A stretch of DNA of 64,000 bases from Oscarella lobularis (lineage: Eukaryota > Porifera > Homoscleromorpha > Homosclerophorida > Oscarellidae). This document shows, piece after piece, positions 32,070 to 43,619 of this stretch. Made by a program: the position numbers and the translations under genes. The notes beneath the pieces are model-generated. The model searched no databases. It was not told the origin of the DNA and worked only from the letters and a program-made list of their open reading frames with translations. The first letter of the stretch is position 1, and the number at the start of each line of letters is the position of its first letter. The stretch lies in contig NC_089183.1 of NCBI RefSeq assembly GCF_947507565.1, forward strand, positions 1,426,001 to 1,490,000, written 5' to 3'.

Positions 32070-32160
32070 ATTCCGCATTTATTCTGCATTAATTCAGGAT
32101 TAATTCTGCATTTATTCAGAATAAATGCTGCATTTATTCAGAATAAAATCTGCATTAAGG
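32025..32160 (+). repeat. ~22-bp AT-rich tandem repeats
   Basis: Repeats of tgcatttattcagaataaat-like units (about six, some inverted-looking because the motif is partly palindromic). They truncate or follow the CAMSAP-like exon. 32161-32560 has no recognised feature. Confidence 0.7.
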
Positions 32161-32629
32161 TTCCCCTTTAGCAAATAGTGTCCTGCTCCCTCCGTCTCCC
32201 TTGCTTCATAAAACTAAATAGCCCAAGGAAAGTAAATAGCTAGAAACTTAATGAAAGTACGTATCTGATAAATTTTGCTTCCCATAAAATGAACTTTGTA
32301 GTTCATGTCCTTTATTGTTCGTCCTCCAATGATTCACTTTTTTCTGCTGTTTTGCTCTTGTCTTCCTTCCGTCAACGTTGAGCCCTTAGCCATGCAATAC
32401 AGAATTACAGTTGCCTGCATCTTCTGTCTCCTTTGCTTCAATTAAAACTAAAAGCCCCAAAAGAATACAAAACGCTTAAAATTCGAAATACGTATCTGTT
32501 AAAATTCTTTCCCATAAAAAAACTTTAAACTGTAGTTCCTCCACCAATGATTTTATTCTTAAGGGGAGATATGATGGGCAACTTCAAGGTAAATTGGCAT
32601 TGGGCAAATCTTCGATAGCTAAAGAACTA

Positions 32630-33360
32630 TGCAATGTTAAAAAGGAAATCGGAGGAGAATTATGGAATCTAAACCAAAGAGGTAAGCAATATTAGTTGTT
32701 TGGTTTTTGAGAACTAGTATGTATTTCTGTTTTAGATATGGGAGAGAAAGAGAGTAACAGTTGATATAATTTGTGTGTGAATTTCTGATGATTCTGTTTA
32801 TTGCCCTTAGAAGACACGAAAGGGGATGATGACGTCGACGTCTTGAATTGTAGCAGTTGATATAATCTTTGCTTGATTTCCAATTTTCTCTTTAGTTTCA
32901 GAGGGAATGATTGGTAAGATTTTTATCTAACTGAGAAAGATATCGGTAAATTTTTTCAAAGCTTCATTTGAACATGGCTCAAGCGAGAGTACCGACAATC
33001 AATAAAGTATCTTTTGGATTTTATTTTTTGTTTTTAGCAGAAGAAGTCGAGAAGGAGGTGGAGGAAAATAGAGAGGTAAAGACAAAAAGTAATTTAAATG
33101 GAAGAAGAAACGAAGAACGTCGGGAAGACTGATTAGAGATATTTTTAAAGAATCCTGACCTTTTTTGTAGTTGGCATTGGAGAACCTGGTCAGAAAAAGG
33201 AAAGGGTTGGAACATCTCCAACGAAAGGTAAACCATATTTCCTAGTTTGGCTTTGATGTTAGTATTTGTTTCGTTTCACTTTTATAGAAGAGAATAACTC
33301 CAAAGAAGGTAGGAAAAAATTACCTGAATTTGATTTTTGTAACGCGTTGTTTTTAGAGTG
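32630..33360 (+). other. Run of possible microexons with GT-AG borders
   Basis: Short segments bounded by T-rich acceptors and gtaag-like donors: 32811 onwards, 32896-32913, 33038-33075 (EEVEKEVEENRE), 33171-33227 (GIGEPGQKKERVGTSPTK), 33287-33308 and 33357 onwards. The peptides are charged and low in complexity. They may belong to one plus-strand gene, possibly the same transcription unit as the CAMSAP-like exons. No domain recognised. Confidence 0.35.
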
Positions 33361-33714
33361 ATACGCGGGCCGAAAAAGACCATTTTAAAAAATTGCGTAA
33401 GACTTTAATAATGAAATGCTTTCTAATAATGAAATTCTTTTAAATTTTATGCTTAAATAAACACTTGAAGTGGTCAAACCTTCAAGCAAGGCGAAAGCTT
33501 AATCGCCGAGATTATTTTCAGGCAGTCCATGGTTTTCATCAGAAGATCTTCTGATCTTTCGATCAGCAGGAACTTTTCCTTGTAAGTGGCGATTTTAAGT
33601 TTGTACTCCAGGACTTCCTTCACCTAAGCAGTTTAACCAACTTGTAATGTGCCAGACGTCATAAAATCTTTCGTCGCGCGGTACCAGATTCAAAAAATCT
33701 TCCGTCTCTTCAAC

Positions 33715-34390
33715 CTAGCGAAAATATTGGAAAAAAAACTCTTCAAAATCACTCTTTAACCGTATACGCACCCCCAGTACGTTCCTTAAAAAGAATCCAG
33801 CCAAGTTGCGAAAACCCGCCTCCTTCCAAAAACGGCTGCTGTTCGTCTTGATTGTGCTGGGTTTGACGTCAAATTCTGCAGCCGTATCTTCGTACAGCTT
33901 CGACAACGGCGTTTTGGGGCTGTTAAAAAACACATCAACTTGTGCCAAAAATAAAGGTGACCGTTTTACCTTTTTCTCAGCAACGACATGGCTTGTCGCC
34001 TTGGCGACGCCGACAAAGGCATGTTGCTGCACAGGTCGCCACCTCTAACGAGTTCTACAAAAAGATCGAATATCAATCTAACGACAAATTACCGCCTACC
34101 GTCGAAGCGCTTTGATTGGATTCCTCCTAACAAAAAGTCATTATTTGAAAGCAAAAAAGATCGTTGCTTCTTACGCGTTGCAAACTTGCCGGGCGTATAA
34201 AGATCGATTATTTCTGCATAAAAAATTAAAATAAGATTTTTAAATTTTCCATTTTGCTTCTCACCGGCTTTAGCCACCAACTCTAGCGAAAGACTCCTTG
34301 TAGAGGTGTATTTAGAGTCGAACTGCAAAACGTCGGTTAACTTTAAAATATGTTTTTCATTAAGCATAATCTTACTGAAATAAAACGTTG
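33715..34390 (-). other. Unrecognised minus-strand gene candidate
   Basis: Frames with plausible splice borders: an exon near 34370-34275 (NEKHILKLTDVLQFDSKYTS) with donor gtgagaag, an exon ending near 34093 (EIIDLYTPGKFATRKKQRSF), and an open frame 34032-33715 (VVAEKKVKRSPLFLAQVDVF, PLSKLYEDTAAEFDVKPSTI). I recognise no domain and cannot fix the join. 33361-33714 shows nothing else. Confidence 0.3.
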
Positions 34391-34534
34391 GGGATCTTCT
34401 ACGATATCGGATGTCGTCTCTTGACCGAGGAAGGCGTGTTTCTTGGTCGGAGTTCGAACGTAAACGCTGTTTTTTTGTAATTTCCGTTTTCGCTGCAAGG
34501 ATAAATATCCAATTCAGTAATTCCCCTCCCACCA

Positions 34535-34860
34535 GAGACCTCCAATATCGGCCGTATGATACTAGGGAGACCTCAAATATCTGTCGTAAGGTACTAGGGA
34601 GACCTCAAAGATCTGCCGTATGGTACTAGGAAGATGGAACCACATTACGGGCTAAGGTCTCTAATATAGGCAGATGGAACCCACAGAAACAAACATTACG
34701 GGCTAGGGTCTCTAATATAGGCAGGTGGAACCACCAGAAACAAATATTACGGGCTAAGGTCTCTAATATAGGCAGATGGAACCCAAAGAAACAAACATTA
34801 CGGGATAAGGTCTCTAATATAGGCAGATGGAACCCAAAGAAACAAAAATTACGGGTTATG
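34535..34860 (+). repeat. Two minisatellites
   Basis: First gtactagggagacctcaaatatct-like units of ~35 bp (34540-34635), then ~60-bp units aggtctctaatataggcaga...acattacgggcta (five copies, 34640-34860). Confidence 0.8.
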
Positions 34861-34879
34861 GGTTATTGTTAGTGGAGAG

Positions 34880-34904
34880 GGTAAGGGTTAGGGTTAGGGT
34901 TAGT
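34880..34904 (+). repeat. Short interstitial telomere-like tract
   Basis: ggtaagggttagggttagggttag. About three ttaggg units, the animal telomere hexamer. It lies next to ggttattgttagtgg, which also occurs inverted near 30195. Too short to mark a chromosome end. Confidence 0.7.
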
Positions 34905-35317
34905 AGAAGGTATGCCCAAAGTTAGGAATCGTTATAACTTCTTAAATATTGATTATTTTGAGCTGAGACCAGCACCGTTAGATAGGAAATTTAATAAGCT
35001 TTCCAATGGACCTATATTTGTTTTACAAATTTTGCATTTTAAAATATTTATGGGCGTTTTGAAAAAGTTGGTGAAAACGTCGTTCGCGATTTTTGTTAAT
35101 CCTTTATATCTTATTTATTATTGATCGTATGACGGTGTGTGGCACCGTTGGAATGCTCCCAACCTGGCCAACATTTTGAAAAAAAATTTGTTAATTTAAA
35201 GCAATTGTAAGTGTTTGTTTAGCGCACTTGCCTTTCCGGAAGGAAATTCTTAGCGCAGACACTACTTAGAAAAATTTAATTAATATGTGACGTCAGACAA
35301 CCATCCTGCGCAGAGCC

Positions 35318-35327
35318 GTATATAAAG
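35318..35327 (+). promoter_or_regulatory. TATA-box-like promoter
   Basis: cagagccgtatataaagagcatcagtgttcg resembles a TATA box with a start site about 25-30 bp downstream. The nearest plus-strand frame is at 35583. 34905-35310 has only a 70-codon frame of low quality. Confidence 0.4.
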
Positions 35328-35582
35328 AGCATCAGTGTTCGGATTGAGCTCGAGAAATTGGCCACCTAAACATTAAACATATACACCATCATAAGATTTT
35401 GCTAATGAGTTGATAAAGTGATCTAGAATAGATACTACATATATAGCTTCTACACGCCCACCTATACCTGATTACTGCAATACAGCTATACAACCTACGG
35501 CCAATACCCTTCCATAACAGTAACTTCGAGGTCGTCTTCACCCAAACGTTCCGCGCTACGAACGTTCAATGCCTTTCTCCAG

Positions 35583-35783
35583 TTGCATGTCGTCTTCGGA
35601 ATTTTTGCTTCCGAAATGCCTCTACACTGCCTGTACTTCTTGGGACGTTTGCTCATTCTAGTAGATAAGGCTCGAGAAGCTGAGAGGTATTTTTGCCCGG
35701 GACTTTACTATCCTGTAAAAGAAACCATGAGTACGATTCATACCGCTTACATCTCAGCTGCGCCGGCCGAAAATGACGTCTGA
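35583..35783 (+). CDS. Unrecognised 66-codon ORF
   Basis: Starts MHVVFGIFASEMPLHCLYFL and ends AENDV. The N-terminal half is hydrophobic, and it lies ~255 bp downstream of the TATA-like site. No domain recognised; it may be an exon. A second plus-strand frame (SERSKKRFRTKPITNDDWDC) starts immediately afterwards at about 35775 and ends by 35940. Confidence 0.25.
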   Translation: MHVVFGIFASEMPLHCLYFLGRLLILVDKAREAERYFCPGLYYPVKETMSTIHTAYISAAPAENDV

Positions 35784-36194
35784 GCGTTCGAAGAAGCGCT
35801 TTAGGACAAAACCTATAACAAACGACGACTGGGACTGCAGTTTTAGGGACGAGGTCAACTTCAGGACCGTCGCCGAGTGGAGAAAATACCATTCAGGGTG
35901 TAAGTTGTTGTCTTTTAGGCTTATAAATGTCGAGTAGCTTTAGCCTCAATGAAAATTTTTTAGCTTGTGTAAGATTTGCTACGAGAAAGACGGCGTGCGC
36001 GAACACAAAAGAATATCGAAGATTGAGCCATTGCGCTCAAACGATCAATTGACTGGCTACAACTAATCAGTGTCCTTGATCCCCAGTGCGCATTCGCAGT
36101 CAGCCAAAAGATGTCGGCGATTTCGATTGATAGCGACTTTCGATCGGAACGCGCGAGATGGTAACCACTCTGCAGGGACTAGACGTGCACGCAG

Positions 36195-36880
36195 ATGACG
36201 AAAGGCATTTCCAGGCTTTCACAGTGGCCAGAGTCTTCTACTGTTCCCTTTCTCGTCGTCCAAGACGCCTTACGGAAGCAGTTTGGGGAGACACTATCGG
36301 ACAGTGAGATTGGCTTCATAGTTCGGAAGGCTTTTCCTCGATCAAGCGGAAAGCGAGTACGGGGATCGTACCATTACATTGATCTTTCGAATGATGTTGA
36401 GAAGGCGTGGCATGGTGGAAATTCAGTTTTGGTACTGATCCGACTTTAAGATCCAGCATCTCAGTCGTGTGCCAAATCCTCCATAACTGATCAGAAGCGT
36501 TCTTGTTCTGCAGGTACATTAGATACTGGTACATATTTTGATTATAGTAAATTGGACTCTTTCACCAAGGCGTTGATTGGATGAGCGTCACCGGCCACTT
36601 GGTCTCTGAAGTTGAAGCCTCGACTCGTCTGAAGTGGCCCTCACTGTCCGACGATGTTCTTTTGACATTTGTCAACTATATGCGCTCTGCAGCACCACAG
36701 CTTTTCCACCTGATCTCAAATTTGATTACTTCTCCTGAGCGATACTCAGAATCCAGCGACGGCGACAATGCCTCTGTCAGCTGTCGTCTTTATTCTTTCC
36801 GTCATTTTGAAGAATCGAACTCAGCGTCTTCACACTTAGAACATGATAGTATCGATCATGCTTGTTGCTCGAGGAACTAA
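36195..36880 (+). other. Two unrecognised ORFs, possibly exons of one gene
   Basis: 36195-36449 contains VPFLVVQDALRKQFGETLSD and VRKAFPRSSGKRVRGSYHYI, faintly like an RFX-type winged helix (YHY near the end). 36581-36880 contains RLKWPSLSDDVLLTFVNYMR. Similar wording occurs in accessory proteins of coral and fish transposons as far as I recall, but I cannot name the family. Confidence 0.3.
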
Positions 36881-36910
36881 TAGACAGGTTTGAAGCAGAT
36901 AACGTGAATA

Positions 36911-37035
36911 CCGTAAAGTCCCAAATAAAAGCCGCCCTCCATTAGAAGCCGCCCTCGATTAAAAGCCGCAATTTTTCTAGATGTTTCTGCATATAAGCCG
37001 CCCGCGAATTGTAGCCGCGGCTTTTATACGGGATT
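36911..37035. repeat. Small palindromic repeat (MITE-like)
   Basis: ccgtaaagtcccaaataaaagccgc on the left and gcggcttttatacggga on the right are imperfect inverted copies enclosing three more aagccgccc repeats. TA precedes the left end. The start ccgtaaa resembles the pogo terminus at 15458. 37036-37160 is featureless. Confidence 0.6.
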
Positions 37036-37160
37036 CTCGAGTGGATAACTCCGGGAGTTTTAAACGCTCGGAAGGCCATCTGCTCTGCTTCTTTCTTGCC
37101 TCTTTACGGTTCTTTTCCTTGCCTCGCTAAAATGACAAGTGGGATACGTAAAAAGTATAC

Positions 37161-37426
37161 TGTAACGAGGAGACCCGTTTGGCTCCTCGCGTAGAGCACA
37201 ACTGAGTATGGGCATGCGCCGTAGCGCATGCCATCACACAATAGGGTAGCTAAGAATAGCTCGCGTAAGGAGTAAGTAGATAAGTGGAGTTGTAAGGGCT
37301 AGTGTAGGCGTGCGAGTAGGTTGGACAGACGCCTACCGGTCTGTCCACCTGGGACTATATAGGAGAATGTTTGGAGTTAGTTGGTGTGTGACTGTGAGAG
37401 TGTACGTGTAAGCGCTTAATAAAGTG
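37161..37426 (+). promoter_or_regulatory. Probable 5' LTR or promoter region
   Basis: Contains a TATA-like box (gggactatataggag, ~37352-37366) and a polyadenylation signal (cttaataaagtg) directly before the gag ATG at 37427. No second LTR copy is in the window, so the LTR borders are inferred. Confidence 0.5.
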
Positions 37427-39164
37427 ATGGAAGACGAGAGTGATGAAGAGGTGTCGTTCAACCTTCAACGGTATACGGCACCCATTACAATGGAGGTCCC
37501 GCCGAGATCGAGTCCGTCGAGCCTCTCCGGACTCGATCTGAATGAAGATGAAGGAGAGAGGAATCAGCGCGATCGGCGCGATTCCGCTAAAGAAGCGAGC
37601 GAGCTGACCCTGTTGTCCGAGTCGGACGGCGACGAAGAGGGAGTAATACCCAAGCCCCCACGCAAAGACGGAGTGGGTTGGTATTCGTTTGTCGCGTCTG
37701 CGGGAACAGTATCGGCGAGTGGTAGCGGCAATGCTATAGGAGTCTCTGGAGGCCCCGAGTCTTCCTCCAGAGACGGCGGTTACGACGAATTGGCTCTGCG
37801 AGCGCTTGGGAGCGCTGGGTCGGAATCCGCAAGCTGTTGAAGTGGGACTCGACCCGAGCGGGAATATCTACCTGCAGGATGGTCAAGGCCCTTTCCTGTA
37901 TCACGTCGCGAGAAGGAGAGAGGAGGACGGCGCGAGTCCGTCGTTGATGGCGCGCGTATTGCCGAAGACCCCCGGAGAAGTTGACGCGCTTTGGGAAAAG
38001 GTACGGGCTCTGAGGAAGGAGATGAAGCGGCTCGAAACACGGCTTCGCGACGCTACGAAGGTCGCTGAAGCGAGGAGCGCGAAGGAACTCGCTAGGCTAA
38101 AGAAAGAAAACGCCCGGTTGAGAGCGCGGTGTGACGAGCTGCAGTTGCGGAGGTGTGAAGAAAACCTTCGCAACGAAGCGGAGGTGGACGCCTTAATTAA
38201 GAAAGCGTCTGCAAAAATGTGAGGGCCCGCCTACGGGAAGCGGAGGTGGAACATCGTCGGTGCGAACGCCTACGCCAATGTCGGCGTTGCCCCGCCGAAA
38301 GGAAAAAGTGATCGCTCCGCGGAGGAAGAGCGTGAGTGTCACGGTGAAGGAAGAACCGTCGACCTTGGACAGCACGAGTTCGACGTGTGCATCACCCGTT
38401 CTTGGGCAGGAGGCGCCGAGGAAGAGACGGAAAGCCCCGCCCGATTGAATATTTCTCGGCCGAGGATCCCGAAATCCTGTTAGACGACTGGCTGCCGACC
38501 GTGGAGCGTGCCGCGAAGTGGAACGGGTGGAACGAAGAAGAACACCTAATGCAGCTCGAAGGGCACCTCAAGGGGAAGGCACTACAGGAATGGACGCTAA
38601 TGTCTAAACAAGAGCAAAGCGACATGGGAGTGGGAACGGCAAAGCTTCGAGAACGGATCGACCCGGTCAATCCCTTCGTAGCTGTGCAGGAATTTCCGTC
38701 ACCTCATGCAAGCGAAGACGGAGAGCGTGAGCGACTACATCCGACACGTCGAACGCGCATACCGGATTGCTCACAGGGGCGAAGTGCCGCCCGAGACGAG
38801 GGAGGCGTTGCTTTTTATGCAGATGCGCGAAGGCCTGCGAGAGGAATTAATTCGCGCTCCACAAGTCTCGGGGTGCCAGCGGTATTCGGAACTTTGTCAA
38901 GCCGCGAAATTCGAAGAAAATCGACTCGTCGAGATAAGGAAGAGGAGGCAGTACCGACGAGAAGTCGACGCTACCGTCCAGTCGGAGCAGTCGTCGGAGG
39001 GTTCGTTCCGCCCACAAGCGCCGCGAAAGCCTATCAAGTGCTATGGCTGCGGTGACGAGGGACATATCAGCAGAGATTGTCCGAACCGTGGTCGCGAGAG
39101 CGAAAGCAGTGGCCGGAGTGCTTCGCAGGCTTTGACGAAAAAAAAGCTGGAACTCGACAAGTGA
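37427..39164 (+). pseudogene. Gag of Ty3/Gypsy-like element, frameshifted
   Basis: An acidic N-terminus (MEDESDEEVSFNLQ) is followed, after a frameshift near 37830, by a long coiled coil (EVDALWEKVRALRKEMKRLE, ARLKKENARLRARCDELQLR). Another shift lies near 38220. The capsid-like part starts at about 38440 (FSAEDPEILLDDWLPTVERA, LKGKALQEWTLMS). After a shift near 38690 it continues VSDYIRHVERAYRIAHRG. A CCHC zinc knuckle (CYGCGDEGHISRDCP) ends it near 39085. Gag packages element RNA. At least four frame breaks show decay. Confidence 0.78.
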
Positions 39165-40054
39165 CGGCCGAGTCGGCTACGGCTCGTCTGGATGCCCTCT
39201 TTCCAACCGACGCGGAAGTCCGAACTATTCGGGTTGCTGACAAAGGGAGCTCGAGTCAGTGCGCCCGGGTACAAATCCAAGGAGTCCCTGCGTATGGAAT
39301 TATCGACACCGGTTCCGACCTGACCATTACTGGAGGAGAGCTGTTTAAGCGCGTGGCTGCCGCCGCAAAATTGCGCCGACGGGATTGTCGGGCGCCTGAT
39401 AAGGTGCCGCGAACGTACGCACAGCAGGAATTCAGATTGGACGGTCTAATGGACTTGGAGATTGAATTCGACGGAAAATCGCTGATCATGCCGGTGTACA
39501 TTAAGGTAGACGCCCATGACCAGTTGCTGCTGTCCGAAGGTGTGTGCAGTCAGCTAGGAATTGTCCGTTATCACTCCGACGTACGGACGTGGCAGAAGCG
39601 TAAAGAGCGGAAACCAGCGAAGAAACAGGCGGGAGGACAGGATCAACGTCAGGAAACGGAAACTGTCGCTCCGGAAGCTGCTCCCAACGTGCGGTCTGCT
39701 GAAGAGAATGCTGACCAGAAGAAGCAGGGAAAGACCAAGGCGAAGAAGACGGACCAAGCCGTCGTCCGGCTACTCACTGCAGTGCGTTTGGCTCCGGGGA
39801 AAGAAATGGTTTCCGTTGGGCAGTTGGACATGGACGGTATTTTTGACGGTCCCGTGATGGTCGGCCCAGATGAGAAAAAGCGCGACGCGTTGAATTGGGC
39901 GATGGCGGATGCGCTGGTCACTCCGGACGACGAGAAGCACGTACCGATCCTGTTGCTGAATTCCGGTAGCGAAACCGTCGTGATCTCTGCTGGAACCGAA
40001 GTTGGCGTCGCTGAGGAAGGAATCGTGGTCGAGGGAGAATATCCAAAAAATTAA
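39160..40054 (+). pseudogene. Retroviral-type aspartic protease with C-terminal extension
   Basis: The frame is open from 39077 to 40054 and overlaps the end of gag. The active site is YGIIDTGSDLTITGG (Asp codon 39305-39307), followed by flap-like LEIEFDGKSLIMPVYI. A Lys/Glu-rich linker (39600-39760) leads to a domain with LAPGKEMVSVGQLDMDGIFD. The protease should cleave the element's polyprotein. The reading frame ends in the junction with the repeat array, so pol is lost. Confidence 0.75.
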
Positions 40055-42590
40055 TCGCATATTTGACGCTATAAATCAGTCGAAGTAGCTCTAAATTGAT
40101 GCAGAAATTGATGCCTTTACCTTTAAATAAAAGAAATTTTTTCAGCCCGGTTCCTATTGGATCCCCATTTTTCTATATAAAGTAATTGCTCGTTTTTTGC
40201 TATAAATCAGTCAAAGTAGCTCCAAATTGATGCAGAAAAACGGTTTCAATGCTGCCTTTGCTTTTAAATAAACGAAATTTTCGTGGTCCAGTTCCTAATG
40301 GGCCTCACCTTTATCCAAAAAGTTAATCGAATATTTTACGCAATAAATCAGTCAAAGTAGCTCTTACCTAATGAAGAAAATGCTGCCTTTGCCTTTGAAT
40401 AAAAGAAATTTTCGTGGTCCGGTTCCTAAAGGGGCCTCAATTTATCCAAACATATTAATTGCATATTTTACGCTATAAATAAGTCAATAAAGCCCTAGTT
40501 TGACGCAGAAATTGCTGCCTTTATCTTTAAATAAAAGAAATTTTGGCGGCCCGGTTCCTATTGGGCCACATTTTTATCTATGAAACTAGTCGCTCGTTTT
40601 TTGCTATAAATCAGTCAAATTTTTTGTAATTTGATGCAGAAAAACGTTTTGCTGCCTTTGCCTTGAATAATCAAAATTTTTGCTACCCGGTTTCTATTGG
40701 GGCCTCAGTTTTATCCATAAATTAATCGCTCGTTTTTTGCTGTACATCAGTCAAAGTAGCTCCAATTTGAATCATAAAAACAGTTTCATTTCTTCCTTTG
40801 CCTATAAATTGAGGCCCCTTTAGGAACCGGGCCACGATAATTTCGTTTACTAAAGGCAAAGTTAGATAGAAACCATTTTTCTGCCTCAATTCGTAGCTAT
40901 TTTGACTGATTTATACCAAAAGACGAGCGATTAATTATGTAGATTTAAATGAGGCCCCCTTTAAGATCCCGGCTACGAACATTCGCTTATTCAAAGGCAA
41001 ATGCAGCAATGAAAACGTTTTTCTGCATCAAATTAGAGCTACTTCAACTGATTTATAGCAAAAAAGAGCGATTACTTTTATAGACGAAAAAGGGGCCACA
41101 ATAGGAACCGGGCTGCAAAAATTTCTTATATTTAAAGGCAAAGGCAGAATTTCTGCATTTAATAAGAGCTACTTTGACTCATTTGTAGCATAAAATATGA
41201 GATTAATTAATTGTTTGGATAAAAATGAGGTCCCATTATAAACCGGGCCACAAAAATTTCCTTTATTTGACGGAAATTTAAGCAATAAAAACGTTTTTCT
41301 GCATAAAATTAACGCTACCACAACTGATTTATGGCAAAAACGAACGATTAGTTATAAATGAAATTAGGCCCCTTTAGGAACGCAGCTACGAAAAATTCGT
41401 TTATTCAAAGGCAAAAGCAGCAATGAAAACGTTTCTGCATCAAATTAGAGCTACTTTGACTTATTTATAGCGTAAAATATGCAATTAATATGTTTGGATG
41501 AATTGAGGCCCCCTTTAGGAACCGGACCACGAAAATTTCTTTTATTCAAAGGCAAAATCAGCATTTTCTTTAGTTAAGAGCTACTTTGACTGATTTATTG
41601 CGTAAATTATTCAATTAATTTTTTGGATAAAGGTGAGGCCCCATTAGGAACTGGACCGCAAAAATTTCGTTTATTTAAAAGCAACGGCGGTATTGAAACC
41701 GTTTTTCTGCATCAATTTGGAGCTACTTTGAGTGATTTATAGAAAAAACCAGCAATTACTTTTATATAGAAAAATGGGGACTCAATAGGAGCCGGGCTGC
41801 AAAAATTTCTTTTATTTAAAGGTGAAGGCAGCAATTTCTGCATCCATTTAGATCTATTTTGACTGATTTAGAGAGTAAAATATGCGATAAACTTTTTGAT
41901 AAAAGTGAGGCCCCTTTAGGAAACGGGCCACGAAAATTTCGTTCATTTCAAGGAAAAGGCAGAAATTTCTCTATTAATTAAGAGCTTCTACGTCTGATTT
42001 ATAGCTTAAAAATATGCAATTATAATTTGATGAAATTCATTTATATAACTAATCGCTCGTTTTTGCCTAAATCAGTCGCAAAAGCGTTAATTTATGCAAA
42101 TAAACGTTTTTATTGCTTCCTTTTCCTTTAAATAAACGAAATCTTTGTGGCCAGGTTCCTAATGGGGCCTCATTTTTATCCAAACAATTAATCTCACATT
42201 TTACGCTATAAATGAGTCAAAGTAGCTCTTATTAAATGCAGAAATTTCTGTCTTTTCCTTTAAATAAAATAAATTTTTGCAGCCCGGTTTCTATTGAGGC
42301 CCCTTTTCGTCTATAAAACTAATAACTCTTTTTTGCTATAAATCAGTTGAAGTAGCTATAATCTGATGCAGAAAACCTGCATTTGCCTTTGAATAAACGA
42401 ATTTTTCGTAGCCGGGTTCCTAAAGGGGCCTCATTTAGATCTATATAATTATTCGCTCGTTTTTTGCTTTAAATCAGTCAAAATAGCTCCAAATTGATGC
42501 AGAAAAGGTTTTCTAGCGGCCTTTTCCTTTAATAAACGAAATTAACGTGGCCCCGTTCCTAAAAGGACCTCATTTTTAATATAAACGCCG
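40055..42590. repeat. Head-to-head array of the ~135-bp repeat
   Basis: About six units run forward (40060-40795), about ten run in reverse (40805-42030) and about four run forward again (42035-42585). The switch at ~40800 is abrupt and creates a large inverted repeat. The core is ctataaatcagtcaaagtag, gatgcagaaa, cctttaaataaacgaaa, ggttcctaatggggcct. Units 42040-42430 match 6870-7121 plus 10741-10883 in the same order, which shows a higher-order arrangement. No gene present. Confidence 0.9.
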
Positions 42591-43430
42591 TTACGTTCCG
42601 TCACTGGTCAACGTAAACGCCGTCACGTGACGGCTCAGATTAATATATACGCCGTCAAGTGCCGTCACTGGTTAATATAAACGCCGTCACGCCCCGTCAC
42701 TTGGTAATATAAAGCAGTCACGTGAAGTCTTAGATTAATATAAACGCCGTCATGTTCTGTCAATTGTAAATAGATAGCCGTCACCTGACGGCTTAGATTA
42801 ATGTAAACGCCTTCACGTGTTGTCACTTGTTAATGAAACGTCGTCACGTGACGGCTCAGATTAATATAAACGCCGTCCCGTGCCGTCACTTGTTAATATA
42901 AACGCCGCAATGTGCCGACAGGGTTAAATATAAACGTGACGACTCAGATTAATGTAAACTCCGCCATGTTCCGTCACTTGTAAATAACACGCCAACATGT
43001 GCCGCCTGTTGTTAATATAAACGCCCTCACTTGTTGTCACTGGTATTAATAAACGCCGTCAAGTGCCATCACAGGTTAATATAAACGCCGTCACGTTTTG
43101 TCATAGGTTAATGTAAAAGCCGGCATGTGACGGCTCATATTATAATATATAAATGCCGTCAGTGGTTTATGTAAACGCCGTCACGTGACGGATCAGATTA
43201 ATATAAACGCCGTCACTTTCCTTTCCCCTTTTAATATAAACCCCTACATGTGCCGCCAGTGGTTAATGTAAACGCCGTCACGTGCCGTCACTTGTTAATA
43301 TAAACGCCATTACGTGCCGTCACTAGTTAATGTAAACGCCGTCACGTGACGACTCAGATTAATTTAAACGCCGTCACCTGCAGTCGCTCGTTAATATAAA
43401 CGCCGTCATGTGCCGCCAGTGGGGAATATA
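42591..43430 (+). repeat. ~32-bp minisatellite rich in cacgtg palindromes
   Basis: Unit taatataaacgccgtcacgtgccgtcactggt, with a variant cgtcacgtgacggctcagat. More than twenty copies. It resumes at 50311, after the Ngaro element. Confidence 0.9.
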
Positions 43431-43582
43431 GTGGAGTTTGACCCTATTGGTTAAACGCAGAGCCGAAACGTATTTGATGACGCCGAAGGAGCGGAGCGCG
43501 CGCTAGGCACGCGTGAGCATAAAGGAGGCGGAGAGTAGGCACGCGCCCATTCGCCTCCCAGACGACGCGAGCTGCTTCCCTT
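43431..43582 (+). repeat. Split direct repeat A1
   Basis: 152 bp starting gtggagtttgaccctattgg and ending gctgcttccctt. It matches A2 (49980-50131) with only a few differences. It probably contains the promoter. Confidence 0.92.
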
Positions 43583-43619
43583 TGTCCGATTCCGATTTTT
43601 CCTTTTCTGCGATCTCGTC

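Larger units (their letters stand above)
37161..40054 (+). mobile_element. Ty3/Gypsy-like LTR retrotransposon remnant (LTR-gag-protease)
   Basis: An LTR-like start (tgtaacgagg), then gag with a zinc knuckle and an aspartic protease. The element stops at about 40054, where the ~135-bp repeat array begins. Reverse transcriptase, RNase H, integrase and 3' LTR are missing. Confidence 0.75.

Noticed and set aside
40055-42590. CRISPR-like array because of regular repeats
   Set aside because: Units are contiguous and diverged with no unique spacers, change orientation, and the context is eukaryotic.
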